From Pyropia yezoensis (lineage: Eukaryota; Rhodophyta; Bangiophyceae; Bangiales; Bangiaceae): DNA of 64,000 nt. The stretch spans positions 7,952,545-8,016,544 of the forward strand of contig CM020620.1 in assembly GCA_009829735.1 (NCBI GenBank), written 5' to 3'. Of this stretch, positions 23,601-33,813 are shown in pieces. The translations under genes and the position numbers were made by a program. The notes under the pieces were generated by a model, which saw nothing but the letters and a program-made list of their open reading frames with translations, was not told where the DNA came from and ran no database searches. The first letter of the stretch is position 1; every line of letters begins with the position of its first letter.

Positions 23601-23958
23601 CCACAAGAGTTCCGCTGGTGGCACGCCCGCGGCGGCCACCTCCACCGACGACCCCCTCCCAGCCGATGCCAAGACGCCCGACGTTGTCAACCCAGACCTG
23701 GAGTGTGCGCCATGGGCGCGGCCGTCGTCGTCACCTGGCTCGCGGCAGTCGGCGAAGGCGTCCTTCTCCAAGCCCCGCGGCGCGCGGTCGGCGATTGGGC
23801 GCTCCCTCGAGGACGACTTCCTCTTTGAGCCCGTCCACTCATCGGGTATGGACGACCCAATGCCGACTGGAGGCGACGGCGGCAATGGGGGCGGGGGGGG
23901 CTTTATGCCCACCAACCCCAACGCCAGCTGGAGTGGCGCCAGCGGTGGCGCGGGGGGG

Positions 23959-23999
<41 letters not shown>

Positions 24000-24745
24000 C
24001 ATCTACGGTACCAATGCCATGGGGAGTGCCAGCTTTGGCGGCGGCCGCGCGAGGTCGCGGCTGCCCCGCGCAAGCGCGTTTATTGGCGGCAACAACCTGG
24101 CCCGCAACTCATCGTGGGGGCAGGGTGGTGGTCAGGGGCAAATGGGGGGGCAGATGGGCGCCCAGATGGGCGGTCAGATGGGCGGCCAGATGGGCGGACA
24201 TATGGGGCAAATGGGCATGGGTGGCCAGATGGGCAACATGGGCGGCATGATGGGCGGCATGGGCGGCCAAATGGGGATGGGTGGGCAGATGGGCAACCAG
24301 ATGGGCAACCAGATGGGCCAGATGGGCCAGATGGGGATGGGCGGGCAGATGGGCAACCAGATGGGCAACCAGATGGGCAACCAGATGGGCAACCAGATGG
24401 GCCAGATGGGCCAGATGGGGATGGGCGGCCAGATGGGCGGCATGGGTGGCCAGATGGGCAACATGGGCGGCCAGATGGGCGGCATGATGGGTGGCATGGG
24501 CATGGGCGGCCAGATGGGCGGCATGATGGGTGGCCAGATGGGCAACCAGATGGTCGGCATGGGCATGGGCGGCGGCGGCTATGGCGGCCCGACGCGGGGC
24601 GTGCCGGGCCTGATGCACGGGGAGGAGGACGCTGCTTTTGTGCGCCGCCGCGACGCGACGGGCGGCGGTGGCGGCCTCAGCCGCCGCCGCTCCTTCCGCA
24701 CCCGCCCGTCTGTCGACGGCGGCGACGGCGACGGCGGCGACGGCA

Positions 24746-24777
<32 letters not shown>

Positions 24778-24808
24778 GGCGGCGGGGGAGGCCCCGGCGG
24801 CAGCGGCG

Positions 24809-24839
<31 letters not shown>

Positions 24840-25233
24840 TCCGGGGGTGGACGGCAAGGAGTTTGGGGGCGCCGGCGGGCGGGAGCGCTTCTCTGGCCTC
24901 CCCCGCGGCGCCGGCGGGGGCAACGCGAGCTTTAGCCGCAAGGCGGGGGGGCGGAATAAGCTCGCCCACGAGGTGGAGCGCTACCGCAACGTGCTGCGGC
25001 AGCTGGACCGGCTGGGCGACACGGGCGGCGGCAAGCCCAAGGGGGGAGGGGGCGGGGGAGGGGGGGCGGCCGCCGCCTCTGCCGCCGCCACCGCCGGCAC
25101 GGCGGCCGCTGCCGCCACGCCGGCGACGGCGGGAGGGGCGTCGGCCGGCAGCAGCGGTGGCGGTGGGGGTGGGGGTGGGGGTGGTGGCGGCGGCGGCGGG
25201 GGTGGCGACGGCGGGGGGGCGCCCAAGGGGTAG
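17679..25233 (+). CDS. Giant protein of unknown function, alpha-helical repeat-like core with Met-Gly repeat tail
   Basis: ATG 17679 (MGSSDDEDDDAFTARLAAEA) opens a frame that breaks at a run of 15 G (18375-18389). Continuing in the next frame (a run of 14 or 17) gives one protein of about 2,510 residues. N terminus: acidic/Gly-rich, then WGRYTYNVEGLAVSCYLEAV and FRVELPPRCFVLSVAVRLPP, a possible beta domain. The middle (about 18700-23100) is Leu/Ala-rich helical sequence resembling HEAT/ARM- or TPR-type scaffolds, for example SLCGLALLNLRKYRQAAEFL and PTQLAAARMIEYLLEQLGG. It is interrupted by acidic Ser/Asp/Glu stretches at about 19980-20100 and 23190-23400. The C terminus has a Met-Gly-Gln repeat (24142-24570), poly-Gly, and a short helix (HEVERYRNVLRQLDRLG). 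No known family recognised, and no signal peptide or membrane helix. It is probably a large cytosolic or nuclear scaffold; that is inference only. Confidence 0.75.
24142..24570 (+). repeat. Coding tandem repeat: Met-Gly-Gln/Asn/Gly units
   Basis: About 140 residues made almost only of MGQ, MGN, MGG and MGM units (for example MGGQMGNQMGNQMGQMGQMG), encoded by ATGGG-based 9-12-base DNA repeats. Frame is kept throughout. Sequence similarity between units suggests recent expansion. Confidence 0.9.
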
Positions 25234-25556
25234 ACCCGCCCCCGCTGCTGCTGCCGCCGTGTGTTGGGGGGGTGGGGGATTGGGGGCGGGTGGGTGGCTG
25301 TTGCGTGCGCTTGTTTGTCTCCTCTACTTTTTCTTTTTTTTTTTTGCGTCTTGCCCCGCCTACCCGTGGCGCTGCGTTTCCCCACGCGCGTGAACAGGGG
25401 TCGTATACATAAACACGGGCGTTACGGTACCCCGCGCGGGCCACCCGCCACCACCACCACCACCAGCCACCACCACCGCCACCACTGCAACCGCCGCCGC
25501 CGCCGCCGCCGCCGCCGCCCGGTGGCCGCGGGAGGAGGCGGCGAGGGGGTCTCTCC
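25234..25556. other. Intergenic between convergent genes
   Basis: Contains T-rich tract at 25328-25345 and (CCA)n/(CCG)n repeats; presumed 3' untranslated regions of the giant gene and of the ABC1 kinase gene. No clear AATAAA. Confidence 0.45.
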
Positions 25557-26032
25557 TTAAAGATCTCTCTCAACGACGGGGGGCGGCGGTGACGGCGGCA
25601 GCGGCAGCGGGGGCGACCTCCGCCCCCCCCCCCCCCGCCCCCCGCTCCGCCGCGTCGGCGCGGAGGACCGCGCGGGCGAGTGGGGCCCACTCGGCAATGA
25701 GCCCCCCGCCGCCCGCCCCCCCCCCCCCCCCGCGCCCGCCGCCACCCCCCGCAGGATCTGGACGGTGCGGAGGAGGAAGAAGAGGTCCCGCGGGAAGGCC
25801 ACGACGGGGGAGCCCGCCAGGTCGTCCCCCCCCCACGGGCAGCCGTCCACCCCCGGCCGGGGGGTGGTGTCAAACATGCCGTACGCGTGGCGTTGGGCAA
25901 TGGACAGCCGCTGGGGGGGGGGGGGGGCGCCGCCGCCAGCGACGCCCACCCGGCGGGCAATGAGCGGCCGCCGCCGGGGGGGCGGTGGGGGGGGGGTGCG
26001 GCCGGTGGCGCCGCCGCCGGTGGCAGCAGCGG

Positions 26033-26064
<32 letters not shown>

Positions 26065-26489
26065 GTGGCGGTGGCGGTGGCGGGCAGAGCAGACGGACGG
26101 GGGGTGGCGGCGGCCGCCGCGGTGGGAACCCCCGACGGGGCGGCCGCGGCGGCGGCGGCGGCGGCAGCAGGAGCAGCAGCAGCGGCGGCGGCGGCGGCGG
26201 GGGGCACCGCCCCCCCCCCGCCCCCCCCCCCGCCCGGCGGGCCGCCAATGCGGATGCCCAGCGCGGCGAGGCCCGCGGCGGTGGCGGCGGCGTCGCGGTC
26301 GTGGAGGGCCACCACCAGCCGCGCGACGCCCAGCCGCTGCGGGCGGGTCAGCCGCTTGGCCTGCCCAAAGTCCACCAGCCCGACGCGGACGCCGCCCGCC
26401 CAGTGGCGGTCAATGAGGATGTTGCCGGGGTGGCTGTGACCCGGCGGCAGTCCGTCGCGGGCGTGGGAGGAAGGGGGGCGGCGGGGGAA

Positions 26490-26527
<38 letters not shown>

Positions 26528-26821
26528 GGGGGGGGGGGGGGGGCAGCGGGGATGGGGGTGGGGGGGGGGGGGCCAAGAAGGGGGGGGGGGGAGGAGGGGA
26601 GTCAATGCCCAGTCCCACAGTGGGCAAGGCCGGCGGCCGGCCGGCCCAGACCGCTCCCGCCGTATCCCCCCGCCGCGTGGCGCACGCGGGTCGCCACGAG
26701 GGTCGCCTCCCACCCGGCGGCGCCACGCGGCCACGCGCGCGGGGCGGTCGCGCCCACACCCACGCCCACGCCACACCCCCCCCCCCTCCTCTGACGACCG
26801 CCCGCCCCTCTACCCGCCCTT

Positions 26822-26855
<34 letters not shown>

Positions 26856-27055
26856 ACCCCCTCCCCATCGCCCCCCCCCCCCCCCCCGCGTTCTACAGAC
26901 GTACCTGTCTGCGTGGTGGAGGCCATCCACCAGCACCATCGCCCCGTACGCGCGGTACAGCTTGCGCAGGATGCCCCGGACGGCGCGGCGGTGCGCCCAG
27001 GCGGCGGCGCGGGCGCGCACCCCCCCCGCGGCAATGGCGGCAGGGGCGGCAGGGG

Positions 27056-27097
<42 letters not shown>

Positions 27098-28529
27098 CCG
27101 CCAGCTGGCTCAGCGGCACCCCCCCGACGCGGCTCATGACCAGCACCCCCCGGGCGGCCATGCCGCCCACCACCCGGGGGAGGGCGACGGCGCGCCCCCA
27201 GGCGCGGCAGCCGCGGAGGGCGGCGCCGCGGCGGCCGGCGGCGAGGGCGGCCAGGTTGGCGGCCACCTCGGTGAGGGTGGCCGCCTCGGCGGCCAGGTCA
27301 AACTCGGTGGCCAGCTGGCCCCGCAGCTCCGCGACGGCGCCCGACAGGTCAAACGGCACGTCGGTGGCGGTGAGGAGGCGGGCCAGGGCGCCCACGTTGG
27401 CCATATCCGCCGCCATCACCCGCTGCCCGTCGGGGCGGGTGAGCTTGACGACCACGGGGGTGGGGGTGGGGGTGGGGGCGCAGGAGGAGGCGCCGGCGGC
27501 GGGGGGGGGTGCCACCGCCGCCACCGCCGTGTGCACCTGCGCCACCGACGCAACGGCAATGGGCGTTGCGGACAGGTCTGACAGGCAGTGGCCGGGGAGG
27601 GCCGCCTCGACGAGCGCGGGGGGGACGCTGGGGGGGAGGGGCGGCAGCTCCGAGTGCACCGTGTGGAGGGCGCGGCAGATGGGCAGGGGCACTGCGGGCG
27701 GGCCACGCACCGTTCCCCCACAGCGGCCGGCCGGCCGGCGGCCGCGTCGACCCCACACCGGCGCGCGGGGACCCGGCGGCGGCACGGCCCGACGGGCACG
27801 GCACCCAGTCCAGGCGGCAAGGGAGGCAAAGGAAGGCAAGGAGCGGTGGTGTGCATCGTCAGATACACGTCCTGGCGGCGGCCACACCCCCGCCGGCACC
27901 CCCGCCGGCCACGCTCGCGGGGGGCAACTCCCCAGGGGCGCCCGCGGGGGGGGGCGGCCGCCGCGGCGGCCAGCAGACGGCCGCCGCGGGCAGCGCTGCG
28001 GGGTCGCTGCCCCACGCACCCCACACCCTCCACGGGCAGTCCCTCCCTCCCTCCCTCCCCCCCCGCCCCCTCCCGCCCCCCCCGCCCCCGCCCCCACGCT
28101 GCCTCCCCACCCCCCGCGCCCAACGCACCAAAGTCCACGCGCGTCGCCAAAAACTGCCCCGCCTTGGCGTAAAAGCCGCCCAGCCCCACACACACCCGCC
28201 GCATCTCCTCCCCCGCCCACTCATGCTGCGCCGTCCACACCCCGTCCGCCGCGGCGGCCGCCGCCGCCTCGGCCGCCGTCCCCATCGCCGCCCCTGCCGT
28301 CGCCCCTGCCGCCGCTGCCGCCACCACCGCCGCCGCCTCCCCTGCTGCCGCCTCCCTTGCCGCCGCGGCGCGTGCCGCGGCGCGTGCCGCCGCCGCCGCG
28401 CGGCGGGGGGTGGCCTTGTACGCCACGTACACGCGGGCGGCGGTGGCCCAAAAGGCGGCCGCCCGGCCGGCCGCCGCCGCCGCCGCCCGCGGGCGGGGGC
28501 GCCCCCGGCAGAGGGCGTTGACGACGCCC

Positions 28530-28570
<41 letters not shown>

Positions 28571-28677
28571 CGCAGCGGGCGTCCCCGCCAGCGGCGGGGG
28601 GGGGGCACCCGAAACGCCACCGCCGCGGGGCGGGGGCGGCGGCCGCAGGGGCGGCGCGGGGGGGGCGGGCTGCCATC
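25557..28677 (-). CDS. ABC1/ADCK (COQ8-like) atypical kinase, three exons
   Basis: Exons on the minus strand: 28677-28129, 27691-26905 and 26433-25557. Exon 1 holds the KxGQ-type motif (LGGFYAKAGQFLATRVDF). Splicing (GACTTTG|GTGCGT ... CGCAG|TGCCC) gives DFVPLPICRALHTVHSELPP. Exon 2 has the Ala-rich loop (SVAQVHTAV), VVVKLTRPDGQRV and EFDLAAEA. Splicing (GACAG|GTACGT ... CACAG|CCACC) rebuilds the family signature HHAD-S-HPGNILID. Exon 3 follows with VGLVDFGQAKRL. All hallmark motifs of UbiB/ABC1 proteins are present. These proteins act in mitochondria (coenzyme Q) or plastids. The start ATG 28677 gives an Arg/Ala/Pro-rich leader (MAARPPRAAPAAAAPAPRRW), suitable for organelle targeting. Its frame meets the exon 1 frame only if the 10-G run at 28596-28605 has another length. 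Low-complexity Gly/Ala insertions lie in exons 1, 2 and 3. Confidence 0.85.
26434..26904 (-). other. Intron 2 of the ABC1 kinase gene, with complementary homopolymer tracts
   Basis: 471-base GT-AG intron placed exactly by reconstruction of the HHADSHPGN motif. In transcript sense it carries G17 (26871-26887) and G33 (26823-26855) close to the 5' splice site, and C16 (26528-26543) plus C37 (26490-26526) close to the 3' splice site. Confidence 0.85.
27061..27095 (-). repeat. C35 run coding for polyglycine in ABC1 exon 2
   Basis: On the coding strand this is 35 consecutive G, read as about 12 Gly between PLSQLAA and AAPAAPAAIAAGG. It replaces what is normally a short loop of the kinase fold. 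Confidence 0.85.
27692..28128 (-). other. Intron 1 of the ABC1 kinase gene
   Basis: 437 bases, GTGCGT at the 5' end and CCCGCAG at the 3' end. Splicing joins phase 1 and yields RVDFVPLPICRAL, as expected for the family. Confidence 0.75.
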
Positions 28678-30024
28678 GCGACGGGGGGACGCGGGGGGGA
28701 AGACGGGGGGAGGGGGGGGAAGCGGGGGGTGTGGGGGGGGGGTGTCTGACGAGGCAGGCCCGGATGGACGGGGGGGGTGTGGGAAGGGGACGGGCGCGGC
28801 GGGGAGCAGCCGAAGGCGGCAGAGGACTTGTATCCAGCAGGGAGTGCGCCCTGCCTGCGGGCAGAGATCCCACGCGTGGAAGCTCGTGGCGGAGGACGTG
28901 TGCCCCGGCCGCTCAGTTGGCGAGGAGGAGCTGCAAGGGGTGGGGCGCGCGAGGCGATGCGAGGACGCCAGAGGGTTGCTTCCTCTGCAACATGCAAGTC
29001 TGTGGGGAGGAGTCGTGGAGAAGATAACAGATCGGTTTCAAAGTGTCAATATTTTCAATGGAACCCAATCATTGAATGCAGGGGAGGAAGAGGACGAAAC
29101 CTGGTACACACTTTAATTACAAATACATCCGAGTGGTATGTCTGTCGGTCTCATTCTGTAAGCACTGGACAAAAGGACGAAGCATCACGTACATACATAC
29201 ATTGTGCATACAGACCAGGCAAGCAAGGAAGGAGTCTCGTTTGCGTGCGTTGCGCGCCGTTCGGCGACTGGATCCGCGCCTCGCGTGAGTGGTCCGCTCC
29301 TCCCACGCGTCCAGCAGCCAGAGGGATTGGAAATAGCACCCGCGGGGCGGCCACTCATTGGGTGCCGCCTACCACGTACAGCATCTACCACGCGCGAACG
29401 CCCTGCCGCACGTGTCCGTGGCGCTGCCAGTGTCCCTTCGTCGCGCTCGTCACAAATGCCCTTGCAGCCAAGAAGACTGTGTAGCCTTTGCGCTCGTGTC
29501 GCGCTGCGTCGTCCCTCGCCAGGCTTGCGGCCACCTCTCGTGTTGGTATCCGAGATAGAGCCTGGCGCGGACACGACTCTAGGTACAGTAGTGCCTCGTC
29601 ACGGCAAATAAAACGAAAAGGAGGAATCACTGTAGTCCCTACGCCACCCCCACTGGCGTGGAGCGTGAGAGCGTGCAGCCCCCCGTCTGATCCTTCCACG
29701 GACGGTGCGTCTGGCGCGATTTCGTCGCGTCGGGCCCGACGCTCGGGCAGTCGAGTGCCCCCGCCCACTAGTCTCCTTGTTCGGCGCGCTTCCGGATGGC
29801 CGCTCGCCACTGGGCCCGCTCCGGAGCGGCCCAGCACCCGAGGAGCGCGAGCGCCCAAGAGGTAGAAAAGTATGTACTGTACAGTATGTACGCTTGCAAG
29901 CGGAGGCGTCGTGGTCACCCGACTGTCTGAGACACGATTTCCGCGGTTGCACCCGATCGCCCAGTTTTTTCTGTCTCCGCGTCGCTGCATTGTTCCTGTA
30001 CGGTACACCTCCATAGACAGACAT
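28678..30024. other. Intergenic with AT-richer stretches
   Basis: 5' flank of the ABC1 gene, then near-normal composition. Holds TACAGTAGTGCCTCG (from 29584), similar in style to the ends of pogo/Tigger-type transposons but without a partner end, and a palindromic patch around TGTACTGTACAG (29872-29883). No supported gene. Confidence 0.4.
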
Positions 30025-30303
30025 TTAGAAGGTTGCATCGGCACCGATGCCATACGTCGTGTGTGGCTTGGCCACGTGCATCCAGAGTGGCCTCAAGCAC
30101 AGCCAGCCAATGCCATCCGGCCGGGGGGGGTGGCCGATGTTGGCGCTAATCATGGCCACCGTGTCCCCGCGCCAGCCGCAGTGGCCCACCGGGCTCTCTG
30201 AGCGCCATTTGTGGCCGAGTTTGGGCCACAGGCGGCGCGCGAGAACACGGACGTCCTCCAGCCGACGCACATACCCCAGCCAAAAGGCGTCAAGGCCGAG
30301 CAT
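30025..30303 (-). CDS. Unidentified 92-residue Trp-rich open frame
   Basis: ATG at 30303, stop at 30025. It reads MLGLDAFWLGYVRRLEDVRV, then RRLWPKLGHKWRSE, VGHCGWRGDTVAMISANIGH and LRPLWMHVAKPHTTYGIG. Amino-acid use is protein-like and unlike the low-complexity frames. It has no repeats and no recognised domain. Could be the remnant of a transposon protein or an exon of an unrecognised gene; the upstream minus frame (30290-30919) is open but poor. I do not recognise it. Confidence 0.3.
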   Translation of the reverse strand: MLGLDAFWLGYVRRLEDVRVLARRLWPKLGHKWRSESPVGHCGWRGDTVAMISANIGHPPRPDGIGWLCLRPLWMHVAKPHTTYGIGADATF

Positions 30304-32246
30304 GAAGGGGATTAGCGCGGGTCAGGCCACCCTTTTTTTCACCCATAATGGTCAGATTTAGGATGGACGGCTGGGGACCGACCACCACCTGGGGGGTGCA
30401 GCCTGGCGAACACCCGCCGTCTCCGCCTGGCGATGGGCCGGCGCGCGGCGCGATCTGTTTGATGGCGTTGCCTCGTCGTGCGGGCGTGCCCCCCCGTCGA
30501 CCCGCTTTAAGGTTCTCAGTGGAGGTGACTTCTTGGTGCAACCTTGCTGTCGGGCTGTTCCCCCCCCCCCCCCCCCGCCAGGCCGCCAGTCGGGGTGGTG
30601 TGTTTGGTTGGTCGGATGTGCATGGGAAGCAGCCCACGCCCTGCCCACACCCGATGCGGGGGTCCCCCGCCCTCGTCAAACAAAGAGGTTGGCCGCACAA
30701 GGCTAGCGAGGCGGCCCGGCCCTTGCCCGGCTGGCCTTGGCCAAAGGCGGCCAGCACGACGCAGCCGCCCTCGTGATCGCCCTCTTGGTTGTTTCTTGTG
30801 ACAGGCCGGCACGATGCCCCCCCCCGCCTCCCAGCACCGGTTGCCATTCTCCCCCTTTTTTTTAGGCTCTCGTGTGTAGTCTTTCGATTCACGAGGGAGG
30901 GGCGAGGAAGTTGGCGCACAGGCCACCCGCTCCTCCACCCGCCCCCTCCCCCCAGCCTGGATCAGCCGCTTGTACGCCGAACCTGTGTCTGGCTTTCGCG
31001 CGAGAAGGCCAACAGCTATTCACCCGCTTTTGTACACGGCGACTACGGGAAAGCCGCCGTTGGATGCCGTCGCGCTACATGTACCTGCTGACGTCCGCGC
31101 GCGAGTGGCAGCGTGAGGGGCTGGCAGAGCCTCGCGAGTGTGGTCGTTGGGCGAACGAGCGCTCGCCCAGCGGGAGTATCGGATAAGACGGCCAACGGCG
31201 GGCGCGGCAAAGCCACTGTCGCGCACCTCGCGAGGGTGTCCCCTCCCCCTCTTCCCGCTTGTGGCGTTCGCCTTTCCCCCTCCCTTCTCTCCCCTCCTCC
31301 GCCAAGACCTCGACACTGTTGGGCACGCCCTCCTCCCTTGGCGGCTGGTCCTCTCAGACACCCCTTTGCCCGCATTCCTCTGCTAGGCTCTCTCCCCCCC
31401 CCCCCCCCCCCCCCCCCCCTTGCACGCCGCGGCCCTCTTGCCGACCTGATCCCCGTCGCCCCCGAAACCGGCTGTCACCCGACGGGTGCGCCCGCCCTCA
31501 CGGCCGCGACGGTCAACGCCTGCTGACCGGCACCCCCACTGCGCCACGCAGTGGTGGTGGTGGTAGCCACACGGCCCAGCTCCACCGGCCCTCTCGTCGC
31601 CCACGGCGTCTGGCACACGCCTGAAGGGCCTGGTAGAGGGGGGTCCGGGGGGGGTGCAGGGGGCGTTCGGCCCCACCCTGATCACAGAAGCTGCTGGTGG
31701 CTTGGCGGCCTCACGGTGGCACTTTCCGCCATCCTTGCCGCCCCCCCTCATTTCCTCTTGCGAAACCCGCTGCGCAGGGGCCGTTTTCTGGGCTGCTAGG
31801 GACAGGTGGCTGGCAGCGAGTCTGCGTCGAGGTACTGGCACCTGCCGCGAGCCACCAGTTTGCGGCAGCGCCGCGCGGCGCGAGAGCGCGCCTGTCAAGG
31901 TGGTGGGGACAGGGCACGTGGGGGGGGGGGAAAGTCTGCGCTCTTGCACAAGGGGTACAAGCCGGCCTCCCCGTGTGGGCTGCTGGAAGGTTGTTGGCCG
32001 CCACGAGACGTGCGTGAGGCGTATAAGAGCAGACCGAGGTGACGGACACTGCCCCGACTCGGAACGCCGCGCACATCAGACTACGCTGACACGACGACCG
32101 GTCCATCTTTTGCTTGCACAGTCGGCTAGTCGAGCCTGTACCGCGTGACTGCGGGCTGCTCTTGAGGGACCATTTGACGCCGTGCTCACCACAGCTCTGA
32201 CGCTCGCCCCCTGCCCATACCATCCCCCTCCCTTCTCGCCGTCACC
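30304..32246. other. Intergenic, upstream region of the glycosyltransferase gene
   Basis: Near-normal composition with a few C runs (30560-30574, 31392-31419). No gene with domain support. Contains the putative TATA element at 32022. Confidence 0.45.
32022..32029 (+). promoter_or_regulatory. Possible TATA box of the GT14 gene
   Basis: TATAAGAG, 218 bases upstream of the ATG at 32247, in an otherwise GC-rich region. Position would allow a leader of about 190 bases. No expression evidence. Confidence 0.3.
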
Positions 32247-33626
32247 ATGAGGTGCCGATTGGGTCACCGCCGGGCCACCGCCACGGCCATTGCGGCCTTG
32301 GCTGGTGTGGTTGCAGCACTGTTCCTCTCCCATGCTGACGCGGCCCCACGACGAGAAAAACGCGTATCCACTTCCGTCAAGGAGAGTCCTCTCCAAGCTT
32401 GCCATCGCGACTTCACCGTCACTGACGAGGAGGCTAGCGCACCTCCAAAGAGCATGGGAGCGGACGAGGTGGACCTCGCCTACTTTATCCAAGTTGCCCC
32501 ATCGAGCGCCGTCCTCGTGCCGCGCCTCCTCCGCGCCGTCTATCACCCTTCCAACTTCTACGTGCTGCATTTTGACACCAAGATACCCTCCGAGACGGTT
32601 GACGCGGTCGTGGCTGACGCCGCCGCTGCCGTGCGCGGCGCGGGGTCGGAACTCCCCAGCAACGTGCACCTGCTGCCGCGGGAGCCGGTCACCTACCGCG
32701 GCATCACGGCGGTACTCAACACGCTTTCTGCCATCGAAGCTTCTCTGCGGCACGCGTCGTGGCGCTACTTCCTGAACCTGTCTGCGGCCGACTACCCGCT
32801 GCTGTCGGCGGGTGCCACCCGGCGGCTGCTTTCCCGCCCTGACCTCCGCACCCGCCGCGCCAACTTCCTTAGCCTCCACCCGTCCAGCACGTGGGCGTCG
32901 GCAGCGGCGGGTCGGTTTAGCCGCCTCACCGTCGACGTTGGCCTGTCCTTCTCGCCATCGGCGAACCACTCGGTGCTGGTGCCGACGACGGTGCGGAACC
33001 CGGCGGTGGCGGCACTAAACGTGACGTTGGCCAAGGGCAGCGCCTGGATGGTGTTGACCCGTCCGTTTTGCGACCACGCCCTGACGAGCTCGTTTGCGCG
33101 CAAGGCGCTGCTGGCGCTGGGCAATGGCCTGTCGGCCGCGGAGCACTACTTCCCGACACTGCTGGTCAATTCGGACGTCTACGCGCGGACGGTGCTGCCT
33201 CATTCGCTGCGGGCAGTCTACTGGGCGGCGGCGCCGGGGGCGGCGCACAAGACTGTTGGCCAGCACCCCGTCACGCTGGACGCGCCCGAACATGCGCCGG
33301 CTGCGAACGATCCCACCCCTTCATGGGAGACGCGGCTGTCCAAGAGCCCGTACCTGTTTGCGCGTAAGTTTAGCAGCCCCGACTCGCCTCTGCTTGCGTA
33401 CATTGACCGCTGTGCCAACGGGGGGGGGGGCGCGGTGCCCGCGTGGGGCGGCCGCGGCGGCGGCAAGGTCGACTGGGCGGCGGTCCGCGAGGGTGAGCGC
33501 CGCGCGCACCGGCACGTGGACTGGCTGATGCGCCTTGGCACCATCCCCGAGAGCACCGAGAAGGTCACGCGGGGCCGGCAGTCGCCGACGCCGATGCCAA
33601 CGCCAACACCAACACCAAGACGATAG
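32247..33626 (+). CDS. GT14-family glycosyltransferase (core-2/I-branching enzyme-like, xylosyltransferase-like)
   Basis: 459 residues, single exon, ATG in good context (CACCATGA). Residues about 10-32 (ATATAIAALAGVVAALFLSH) form a signal anchor, as for Golgi type II enzymes. The Branch domain starts at about residue 78: DLAYFIQVAPSSAVLVPRLL, YHPSNFYVLHFDTK. It continues with EPVTYRGITAVLNTL, WRYFLNLSAADYPLL, KGSAWMVLTRPFCDHAL and AEHYFPTLLVNSD. The last is the conserved acidic E..YF.T region. The family transfers xylose, GlcNAc or GlcA onto protein or polysaccharide acceptors; the substrate cannot be predicted. The C terminus is a Pro-Thr-Pro-Met repeat tail. It converges with the carboxypeptidase gene, stop codons 187 bases apart. 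Confidence 0.85.
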   Translation: MRCRLGHRRATATAIAALAGVVAALFLSHADAAPRREKRVSTSVKESPLQACHRDFTVTDEEASAPPKSMGADEVDLAYFIQVAPSSAVLVPRLLRAVYHPSNFYVLHFDTKIPSETVDAVVADAAAAVRGAGSELPSNVHLLPREPVTYRGITAVLNTLSAIEASLRHASWRYFLNLSAADYPLLSAGATRRLLSRPDLRTRRANFLSLHPSSTWASAAAGRFSRLTVDVGLSFSPSANHSVLVPTTVRNPAVAALNVTLAKGSAWMVLTRPFCDHALTSSFARKALLALGNGLSAAEHYFPTLLVNSDVYARTVLPHSLRAVYWAAAPGAAHKTVGQHPVTLDAPEHAPAANDPTPSWETRLSKSPYLFARKFSSPDSPLLAYIDRCANGGGGAVPAWGGRGGGKVDWAAVREGERRAHRHVDWLMRLGTIPESTEKVTRGRQSPTPMPTPTPTPRR

Positions 33627-33813
33627 GGAGGGAACCGCCGTACCTGGGATGCCAACAATCAGAATCGAGGCCGCTCGGCCGATTTACTTCACTTCACTCT
33701 CCGTCTTTTTTTGTAGGGCCGATGCTCGCGGTTCATGCGTGGCATGGGGCGGTATGGGAAGCTGCTCTGGGTGGAGCCCCCCCCCCCCCCCCCCCGACTC
33801 CGTCCTCGAGTCT

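Noticed and set aside
31654-32148. Plus-strand 164-codon frame upstream of the GT14 gene
   Set aside because: Overlaps the putative promoter, has no domain, and starts without a convincing ATG context.
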